Below are positions 50,768-56,576 of a stretch of 56,576 nt of DNA, piece after piece. The DNA comes from Anaerolineales bacterium (lineage in GTDB: Bacteria; Chloroflexota; Anaerolineae; Anaerolineales; Villigracilaceae). Position 1 is the first letter of the stretch. The number at the start of each line of letters is the position of its first letter. A program made the translations under genes and the position numbers. The DNA lies in assembly GCA_020060625.1 (NCBI GenBank), contig JAGUZU010000059.1, positions 1-56,576 of the forward strand. Reading direction: 5' to 3'. The notes beneath the pieces are model-generated. The model did no database searches. It saw nothing but the letters and a program-made list of their open reading frames with translations, and was not told where the DNA came from.

Positions 50768-51879
50768 AGCGCGTCATTTTGTTGGATATTGATGGCGTCC
50801 TCATCCAGCCGGGTGGGTATCGGGCGGCGCTGCGGGCGACGGTGCGACGGTTCATTGGCGATTATGTCATTGAAGAAGATGTGCCTGTCAGCATGGAGAA
50901 GCGCGGGATTTCGAGCGAGTGGGATATGTCGCCGCTCATCATCGCCGCGTATTGGGAGGATGTGCTTGCTCGTCAGCCAATGGAGAATCTTTCGGATGAT
51001 CCGTTTGTTGCTGGTGAGCAGATTCAACGTCAGCGCATGGTGGAGGAACCGAAGCATTTAATCGTCCCAGAGTTTGAATTAGTGGATGGAATGTACCCTG
51101 TCGTGTCGGCGTATGAGCAGGGATGTTTTCCGTCCATACCGAGCGAGTTGCGAAAAAATTTGATGACTGAGTCGCGGAATGTCTATAAGTCGCATACGTT
51201 TCGCGCGTTTCAGCACTTCACTCTCGGGAGTGAAAAGTTCGGGGAGACGTATCAACTCCCGGCGACGTTCGAGGCGCAGTCCCTTTTGCTGACGGAGGAT
51301 AAGTCCAACATCAACGCAGGGATCCGCGAGAGATTAAGGCATGAGGTGAATTCCCTCGTTGGGTTTACTGCCAGACCTTCCAAGCCGCCGCGGGAATGGG
51401 ACGGTTCGCATGTAGGTTACGCGCCCGAAGCGGAACTGGCTTTGGAACTGGTTGGGATACCCGATATTCCATTGATGTCGTTCGGAAAATTGGAATTCAT
51501 CGCGGCGCAGCACGGCTTGAACCCGGCGGCGTTGCTAAAGCCTTCGCCGTTCCATGCGCTGGCGGGAATCCTTGCGGCGTGGACGGGGGATGAGTTGTCG
51601 GCATTGCAGGCAGCGTATGATTGGCATGGTACGGGAACGGTGAACGGACGATTTACCGAATTACCAAAATCGTTCGAGTTAATCGTGGTGGAAGATACGA
51701 TGGGCGGCATCCGTTCGGCGCGGGCGGCGGGAGAGATATTTCAACAAGCGGGTTATGTTGTGAGCGTTCGTCCGCTTGGTTTAACAAGCGGAAGCCCTGC
51801 CAAAGCGGCGGCGTTCGAGGCGGCGCACGTGCCGTTTTTTGAAAATTGGGAATCTTTGCTGGGGGGCGCGGGGTTATAA
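50764..51879 (+). CDS. HAD-superfamily hydrolase, candidate histidinol-phosphate phosphatase
   Basis: A 371-residue protein with HAD motifs in order: LLDIDGVL (D8, D10), GFTARP in mid-protein, the Lys region LLKPSPFHAL, and VVEDTMGGIRSA. A large insert between motifs I and II (about residues 30-200) would form an unusually big cap. It overlaps hisE by ATGA, and the operon otherwise lacks histidinol-phosphate phosphatase, so that reaction is the natural guess. Known HAD-type enzymes for this step are smaller. Other phosphatase roles remain possible. Confidence 0.7.
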   Translation: MKRVILLDIDGVLIQPGGYRAALRATVRRFIGDYVIEEDVPVSMEKRGISSEWDMSPLIIAAYWEDVLARQPMENLSDDPFVAGEQIQRQRMVEEPKHLIVPEFELVDGMYPVVSAYEQGCFPSIPSELRKNLMTESRNVYKSHTFRAFQHFTLGSEKFGETYQLPATFEAQSLLLTEDKSNINAGIRERLRHEVNSLVGFTARPSKPPREWDGSHVGYAPEAELALELVGIPDIPLMSFGKLEFIAAQHGLNPAALLKPSPFHALAGILAAWTGDELSALQAAYDWHGTGTVNGRFTELPKSFELIVVEDTMGGIRSARAAGEIFQQAGYVVSVRPLGLTSGSPAKAAAFEAAHVPFFENWESLLGGAGL

Positions 51880-51888
51880 AAGCAAATA

Positions 51889-51917
51889 GACTTGTCGGGC
51901 GAAAGCCCGACCTACAG
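51889..51917. repeat. Palindromic repeat, family G
   Basis: GTCGGGC-GAAA-GCCCGACCTAC, followed by AGGAG which serves as Shine-Dalgarno for the next gene. Confidence 0.78.
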
Positions 51918-51926
51918 GAGACTTCC

Positions 51927-52628
51927 GTGAACAACTATATCGCCCTCGCTCTTACCTTTGCCGCATCGCTCGCCTTTCTGCGTCTCATGAACTTCATCGC
52001 CCAGCGCGGCTGGATGGACAGCAGACTCAGCCGCAAGGTCATTCACGTTGGCACGGGTCCGGTGTTCGTGTCCTGCTGGCTTTTATTCAATGATGTCCCG
52101 TCCGCGCGCTGGCTGGCGGCGTTGGTCCCGTTTGCGATCACGGTGCAGTTCGCGTTGGTTGGGCTGGGCGTGATGAAGGATGAAGGGTCCGTGCAAGCCA
52201 TGTCCCGTACGGGCGACCCGAAGGAAATTCTGCGCGGTCCGCTGTATTACGGCATCATGTTTGTTGTGCTGACCCTCGTCTACTGGAAGGATTCCCCGAT
52301 TGGCATTATCGCATTGATGATGATGTGCGGCGGCGACGGGATCGCGGATATTTTCGGTCGGCGCATTGCTTCGGCGAAATTACCGTGGAGCAAGGACAAA
52401 TCCGTGGCGGGGACGGTCAGTGTGTTCATCGGTGGATTCGTGTTCTCCGCGTTGATGATCTTCATTTATGTCCATGCTGGCGTCTTTGCCGGAACAATAA
52501 CCAATTACCTGTTTCCCATTACCGCCATTGCCTTGATTGGCGCGCTGGTCGAGTCACTGCATTACAAGGATATTGACAACATCAGCATGACGCTCGCGTC
52601 CGCGCTGGTGGGGCATTGGTTCTTTTAG
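51927..52628 (+). CDS. Phytol/dolichol kinase-like membrane protein
   Basis: A 233-residue membrane protein with about seven hydrophobic helices. SRKVIHVGTGPVFVSCWLL and MCGGDGIADIFGRRIASAKL, then LPWSKDKSVAGTVSVFIGG, are the conserved motifs of the CTP-dependent phytol/dolichol kinase and CDP-diglyceride synthase superfamily. The start is GTG at 51927 behind CAGGAGA, which is contributed by the adjacent repeat. Substrate is unknown; a polyprenol or isoprenoid alcohol is likely. It converges on the next gene with an 11-base gap. Confidence 0.85.
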   Translation: MNNYIALALTFAASLAFLRLMNFIAQRGWMDSRLSRKVIHVGTGPVFVSCWLLFNDVPSARWLAALVPFAITVQFALVGLGVMKDEGSVQAMSRTGDPKEILRGPLYYGIMFVVLTLVYWKDSPIGIIALMMMCGGDGIADIFGRRIASAKLPWSKDKSVAGTVSVFIGGFVFSALMIFIYVHAGVFAGTITNYLFPITAIALIGALVESLHYKDIDNISMTLASALVGHWFF

Positions 52629-52639
52629 AGAGACCGCCT

Positions 52640-53656
52640 CTATCTTTCTGCGGATATTTCCATCAGCCCCTCTGCGACTATTTGCGTGAACAGTTCCATG
52701 CCCTTTTTGTTGAAGTGGATCGAGTCGCGGAATAGATCGTCCGTGAGGCGCGGGTCGTTGCCAAAGTCCAGGAGGGGGACGCTTCGCTCTTTAAGATAAG
52801 CCTGTAAGCTGACGAGATACCTGTCAAGTTCGGGAGAGTTTTCGACTCCCGATTTGACCTTGATGCGGACAAAAACGAGATTGATGTCGTTCGTCTTTGC
52901 GATCTCGATCATGTCGGGCAGGAGGGAGCGGTCCACCTGCGATTCAAAATCCAGTTGTTCGGATGTGTAGAGCAGCGACTCCGCCGCGCCGACGGCTTCG
53001 ACCAATGCGCCGGGCTCCATATCCGCGCCCTCGAAGAGTTCGCCGAGGGCGTAGTCCGTGCAGTTTTTGTCGCAGCCGAAGAGAGCCGGGGCGAAGTAGC
53101 GGATGCCGGTGTCAATTTCCTTGCGGAGTTCGGAGCGGGAAACGTAGAGCGGGGAATATTTTTCCGCCATGAGTTCGAGCGGATTCATCAAGTTGACGAA
53201 CGATTTTTCGATCAACACTGGCTCGTTGCGTTTTGCGTACTCATCAAGCAGGGCAAAGTAACTGCCGTGGACGCGGTAGCCGGGCGCGGTGAGGATCGTA
53301 TCTCGAAAAACGACCACGACATGATCCGGCTTGAAGGATGCGTCCGCGATGTTGTTCTTGATGAGCAGATACCAGAGCGCGGATGCCGAGCCGGGGATGC
53401 CGATGCTGTACGCGGGTTTGCCGGTCTCTTCGGCAAGCGCGGACGCATCGATGCCCAGGACGAGGGTTGAATCGCCGATGAGAACGATTCGAGGCTGATT
53501 CTCCTCGATGTATTTCAGGTGATTGGTGCGCATCTGACGGTCCAGTGTGGGACCGGGGCTGCGGGGAAACGTCCACCTGTAGGCGGGCGGGAGAATGACC
53601 GATGCGGCGATCAGGATGATGGTGAGAATCAGGCTGAATTTAAGAAAGAGGCGCAT
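52640..53656 (-). CDS. SGNH protein partner of the second MBOAT (AlgJ/DltD-like)
   Basis: A 338-residue protein with an N-terminal membrane anchor (about 3-22) and an SGNH domain: RIVLIGDSTLVLG (catalytic S63), IGIPGSASALWYLL, and FRDSIHFNKKGMELF giving the Asp/His pair. Cys in GCDKNCTDYA may form a disulfide. It lies seven bases after the second MBOAT gene and should carry out the outer transfer step. Confidence 0.8.
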   Translation of the reverse strand: MRLFLKFSLILTIILIAASVILPPAYRWTFPRSPGPTLDRQMRTNHLKYIEENQPRIVLIGDSTLVLGIDASALAEETGKPAYSIGIPGSASALWYLLIKNNIADASFKPDHVVVVFRDTILTAPGYRVHGSYFALLDEYAKRNEPVLIEKSFVNLMNPLELMAEKYSPLYVSRSELRKEIDTGIRYFAPALFGCDKNCTDYALGELFEGADMEPGALVEAVGAAESLLYTSEQLDFESQVDRSLLPDMIEIAKTNDINLVFVRIKVKSGVENSPELDRYLVSLQAYLKERSVPLLDFGNDPRLTDDLFRDSIHFNKKGMELFTQIVAEGLMEISAER

Positions 53657-53663
53657 GGTCGTC

Positions 53664-55061
53664 CTAGAATTGGAAGTAAATAAAGTCGGAACTCGCCGAG
53701 TTGACGTAGATGATCAAAAGCGTCACGGCGGCGGCATGGTAGGCGGCTTGCATCCAGCCTTCGGGCGCGTATCGGTCGAGCAGGTGTTTGGCGGCAAGCG
53801 GAAGCGAGTAAACGAGCGCCATGGTCAGCGTGATGATGCCGAGGATGAATTCGTTGTGAGACGGCGCGAACGGCGAATTGAACATGACATTTACGAACCA
53901 CGCGAGGGAGGGCGCGCGGAACATTCCCCAGCCGAAGGCGATGAGCGAGAACATCAGAAGCCATGCGAAAAATAATTTCAGTTTCGAATTGGGCTTCCAA
54001 TCGCCGCGGATGCCGATGAGTTGGTAGGCGGCGATCAGCACGCCGTAATACAGTCCCCAAACGACAAAGTTGAGACCTGCGCCGTGCCAAACTCCGCTGA
54101 TGAACATGGTGACGAGCGGCGGAATGGATATTGCCAATTTTTCGTTCAGTTTGAAACGAAGCAGGGCGCGGCGGACGGGGAAGAAGACATAATCCCTGAG
54201 CCAGGTGGAAAGGGTGATGTGCCAGCGATTCCAGAAGTCGGTGGGGGTGAGGGAGAGATAGGGTTGGCGGAAATTTTCGGAGGTTTCAAAGCCGAGCAAA
54301 TAGGAAACTCCGCGCGAGAGGTCGGTGTAGGCGGAAAAATCCGCGAGAATTTGCAGGGTGTAACCAAGCGAGGCGCTCAAGACCAAAAAGCCCGAAGGTT
54401 CGGCAAAGCCAAAGGCGCGGTCAACAGTGACCTGGATGCTGTTGGCGATGACCAGTTTTTTGAAGAAGCCCATGACGATCAGGGGCCATGCTTTGTGGAA
54501 GAGGTCTGCTTTCCAGATGCGGGGCGCTTCGATCTGAGGCAGAAGTTTTTGCGGGCGTTCGATCGGTCCGGCGATGAGTTGGGGAAAGAATGAAACGTAG
54601 AGCGCGAAGTCAACGAGAGTGTGAGTCGGTTTGAGCGCGCCGCGCGAGGTGTCCATCATGTATCCCAGTTTTTTCAGGGTGAAGAATGAAAGCCCGGCTG
54701 GTAATGCAATTTGCACAAGCAGGGGATTGGTGTTGAACCCCATGCTGTTCAATAATGAAATTACATCGTCACTGAAGAAGTTGTAGTATTTGAAGAATGC
54801 AAGCACGCCGAGGTTCAGGGCAAGGCTCAACGCCACGAACAGGCGTTTGCGGTTTGGACGCAAGGCGATGCCGCGCGCGAGGAAAAAGTCCGCCAGTGTG
54901 GACGCGCCCAGCATGACCGCGTACCACGCCTGCACCCAGCCGTAGAAATAGTAACTTCCCGCCAGCAAAAGCAAATTCTGCCAGCGGCGTTTGGGGAACG
55001 ACCAATGGAGGGTGAAAATGATTAAAAAGAAAAGCAGAAAATCGTAACTGGTGAATGCCAT
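53664..55061 (-). CDS. MBOAT O-acyltransferase with fused DltX-like tail (AlgI-like)
   Basis: A 465-residue polytopic protein: SYDFLLFFLIIFTLHWSF at the N terminus, DFWNRWHITLSTWLRDYVFF and GVWHGAGLNFVVWGLYYG, with H326; the second HG histidine usual in this motif is Tyr here. The last six residues are FIYFQF, a match to the C-terminal F-x-Y-x-x-F motif of DltX, with Y462 as the candidate acyl-carrying residue. The gene begins four bases after the PIG-L gene and is followed by its SGNH partner. Confidence 0.87.
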   Translation of the reverse strand: MAFTSYDFLLFFLIIFTLHWSFPKRRWQNLLLLAGSYYFYGWVQAWYAVMLGASTLADFFLARGIALRPNRKRLFVALSLALNLGVLAFFKYYNFFSDDVISLLNSMGFNTNPLLVQIALPAGLSFFTLKKLGYMMDTSRGALKPTHTLVDFALYVSFFPQLIAGPIERPQKLLPQIEAPRIWKADLFHKAWPLIVMGFFKKLVIANSIQVTVDRAFGFAEPSGFLVLSASLGYTLQILADFSAYTDLSRGVSYLLGFETSENFRQPYLSLTPTDFWNRWHITLSTWLRDYVFFPVRRALLRFKLNEKLAISIPPLVTMFISGVWHGAGLNFVVWGLYYGVLIAAYQLIGIRGDWKPNSKLKLFFAWLLMFSLIAFGWGMFRAPSLAWFVNVMFNSPFAPSHNEFILGIITLTMALVYSLPLAAKHLLDRYAPEGWMQAAYHAAAVTLLIIYVNSASSDFIYFQF

Positions 55062-55064
55062 GCC

Positions 55065-55799
55065 CTACTGTTCCGATTTTTCCTCAGAAATTTTCATCAC
55101 CCGATACGACTCGGCATACTCGAAGTCTTTATCTTTCGCGTCTTCCCTTGCCCAGTCGCGCATCCACTTGTCCACTTCATCCACGGGGATTTGACTGACA
55201 TGCTGTTGGAGCGCCTTCACTTTGACATTAATCGTCTCGGTGATGTCCACCCAGGTATCGGGATTTTCCACCCCGTGAACGTACAACCGCTTGACGTTGT
55301 GCGGCTCATACCCCGCCTCGAGCAGGTCGGCAAATATGAGCCTCGACCCCGCCGACGGAAAGACCGCCTCACATGCGGCTTGCGCCGCGGCGCGGTGATC
55401 GGGGTGATTGACATATTCGTTGCCGTAAAACCACGCTTCGGGATTGCCCGCTAAAACCACATCCGGCTTGTGCTGGCGGATGAGTTTTGTCAGTTCTTTG
55501 CGCAAGCCAATAGTTGGTTCGAGTTCGCCGTCAGGATAACGCAGAAAAAACGTCTGCGAAACCCCAAGCGCCTTGTTGGCTGCCAGTTGTTCGGTCTCGC
55601 GGAGGCGGGCAAGTTCGGGTTTGTAATCCGCGCCTTTGGCTGGGTCGTTCGAGCCGGAGTCCCCGCTGGTGATGACGACGGAAATAACTTCACAGCCTGC
55701 CTTCGCCCATTTGGCGAGCGTCCCGCCGACGGAAAATTCCTGGTCGTCCGGGTGGGCGTGGAGGCTCATGGCAATGTTGGGGATGTATTCGGTTTCCAT
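55065..55799 (-). CDS. PIG-L/LmbE-type deacetylase
   Basis: A 244-residue zinc-dependent N-deacetylase. The metal motif is SLHAHPDDQEFSVGGTLAKW, followed by VISVVITSGDSG and the third ligand in EYVNHPDHRAAAQA. Family members deacetylate GlcNAc-linked lipids, mycothiol or bacillithiol precursors, or polysaccharide. Beside an MBOAT/SGNH pair it may act on an envelope glycan. ATG at 55799 is chosen; an upstream extension lacks family similarity. Confidence 0.88.
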   Translation of the reverse strand: METEYIPNIAMSLHAHPDDQEFSVGGTLAKWAKAGCEVISVVITSGDSGSNDPAKGADYKPELARLRETEQLAANKALGVSQTFFLRYPDGELEPTIGLRKELTKLIRQHKPDVVLAGNPEAWFYGNEYVNHPDHRAAAQAACEAVFPSAGSRLIFADLLEAGYEPHNVKRLYVHGVENPDTWVDITETINVKVKALQQHVSQIPVDEVDKWMRDWAREDAKDKDFEYAESYRVMKISEEKSEQ

Positions 55800-55943
55800 G
55801 ACGACCGATTGTACTCGAAAGAAAATCTCCGAGGCGGGCGCTTCCCGGAGATTTTGGTAGTGGCTCAAAGCAACTGGTTACGGTCTGGATATTCGCCGCA
55901 GAGGCGCGGAGTTCGCAGGCTGGATCGTTGAAACGCCGGAATG

Positions 55944-56123
55944 TTACGGCAGCAGAATGGACTGATACAGGTAAAAACTCCACGCATAAATTGTGATTAG
56001 GGTGAGGCACAGCCCAAGAATGATGGCTGGGACTGCCCGGTCGAACCGTTTGACCCTGTGCGGCGAATGAGGTTTATGGTGGAACCAAACCGGTTTTAGA
56101 GCGTGGGTTTTGTGATGTGTCAT
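55944..56123 (-). CDS. Small His-rich single-pass membrane protein
   Basis: A 59-residue ORF that is easily missed. It begins MTHHKTHALKPVWFHHKPHS, is strongly basic to residue 29, and has one membrane helix (VPAIILGLCLTLITIYAW) and a short tail FYLYQSILLP. GGAGCAAGTC provides a Shine-Dalgarno, and a TTGAAT-17-TATAAT promoter lies upstream, so it is probably expressed. No family recognised. It stands 145 bases upstream of the PIG-L/MBOAT operon. Confidence 0.7.
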   Translation of the reverse strand: MTHHKTHALKPVWFHHKPHSPHRVKRFDRAVPAIILGLCLTLITIYAWSFYLYQSILLP

Positions 56124-56191
56124 GACTTGCTCCTTTCCATGGTTTTCAGGAGCGCGGCGCTGGCGATGGCGTTATTCCCTGTTCCGCTTTA

Positions 56192-56220
56192 ATTATACGG
56201 CGGGGGCAGGGGGGATTCAA
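56192..56220 (-). promoter_or_regulatory. Promoter of the small membrane protein gene
   Basis: On the minus strand: TTGAAT, a 17-bp C-rich spacer, TATAAT. Transcription would start near 56184, about 60 bases before the ATG. Confidence 0.75.
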
Positions 56221-56265
56221 TTGTTTTCGAGAAAAATGGGGGAAACCCAGTATCGGGTTAAAGTG

Positions 56266-56296
56266 AGAGAGCCGGGAACAATAGTCCCGGCTCTCT
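56266..56296. terminator. Hairpin, possibly bidirectional terminator
   Basis: AGAGAGCCGGGA-ACAATAG-TCCCGGCTCTCT, a perfect 12-bp stem. No T run follows on the plus strand; it may terminate transcription entering from the right or be a repeat. Confidence 0.55.
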
Positions 56297-56512
56297 TGCA
56301 AAGGAGGAGAAGAGAAATCTGGGTCAACTTTATCACGGGGTCTTGAAAGGCGCTTGACGCCTGCCCTGCGGATACCGAACGATTGTCGGACGTATTTTAT
56401 GAGAGTTTTTAATGATGTTTGGGCGGAAGGGCGGTATGTCTTATACCCAGCCTTTGGAGTACAATTTCAACACATTATTTGGCTCTTCAGGATTAAGTGG
56501 GGTAATACCCTA
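56297..56512. other. Gene-free right end
   Basis: Contains GGAGGAGAAGAG and an open stretch of about 65 codons with no recognisable motif; no gene is supported. Confidence 0.45.
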
Positions 56513-56576
56513 TTTACCACAGAGCGCACAGAGGGCACGGAGATTTTTTAAAGGTTTTTCTCTGTGGACTCCGTGA
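56513..56576. repeat. Palindromic repeat, family F (runs off the window)
   Basis: CCACAGAGCGCACAGAGGGC at the left, TTTCTCTGTGGACTCCGTG at the window edge. Confidence 0.82.

Noticed and set aside
56122-56346. A 74-codon plus-strand ORF near the right edge
   Set aside because: It reads through a promoter and a perfect hairpin on the other strand and shows no protein-like motif.

Overview
The window looks like a chromosomal segment from a Chloroflexota bacterium, most likely class Anaerolineae. This is inferred from gene content, the Thr/Pro-rich linkers behind the lipobox of the lipoproteins, and very dense short palindromic intergenic repeats; there is no rRNA or marker tree to prove it. By eye I found no tRNA, rRNA or CRISPR array. 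The only recognisable insertion-sequence material is a decayed IS1182-type transposase at the left edge.

Layout. (1) 1-1049: a possible gene end, transposase debris, then a promoter with an overlapping inverted repeat. (2) 1050-11086 (+): a branched-chain amino-acid-type ABC transporter (LivG, H, M, K, F) interleaved with an acyl-CoA synthetase, a PaaK-like adenylate-forming enzyme and an acyl-CoA dehydrogenase, suggesting uptake and CoA activation of an organic acid. (3) 11664-14010 (-): a NarL-type response regulator and its histidine kinase, divergent from (4). (4) 14147-32689 (+): a lipoate-dependent sulfur-oxidation locus: TusA, two DsrE-like proteins, a STAS protein, sHdr C1-B1-A-hyp-B3, EtfBA, a membrane ETF:quinone oxidoreductase, a small zinc-finger ORF, two LbpA-type lipoate-binding proteins, a lipoate ligase, a fused FeS/NrfD membrane subunit and a cytoplasmic molybdoenzyme resembling sulfite dehydrogenase SoeA. 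(5) 32995-34670 (+): a DUF2270-DUF2179 membrane protein and an FmdE-family protein. (6) 42077-34648 (-): a Dlt-like envelope acylation operon: lipoprotein, DltX-like 38-residue microprotein, MBOAT, DltD-like SGNH protein, acyl carrier protein, two paralogous SGNH-like lipoproteins and a fatty-acyl-AMP ligase. (7) 42322-43165 (+): ArsR regulator and SRPBCC protein with a clear operator. (8) 43277-51879 (+): a nine-gene his operon (G-D-C-B-H-A-F-I-E) followed by a HAD phosphatase candidate, preceded by a His-rich leader peptide and a transcription attenuator. (9) 51927-56123: a phytol/dolichol-kinase-like protein (+), then a second SGNH + MBOAT pair with a PIG-L deacetylase and a small membrane protein (-).

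How it may work together. In region 4 the model is TusA/DsrE sulfur relay to an sHdr complex using LbpA-bound lipoate, electrons to EtfAB and then the quinone pool through the membrane oxidoreductase, with released sulfite oxidised by the SoeABC-like complex. In region 6 the ligase loads an acyl group onto the carrier protein, the MBOAT moves it across the membrane to the tyrosine of the microprotein, and the SGNH proteins pass it to an envelope glycan. The second MBOAT carries the microprotein motif fused to its own C terminus.

The most unusual genome-wide feature is the repeats. At least nine families of short palindromes fill most operon gaps. Four copies sit in frame inside conserved enzymes, and several others supply the C terminus and stop codon of the gene upstream.
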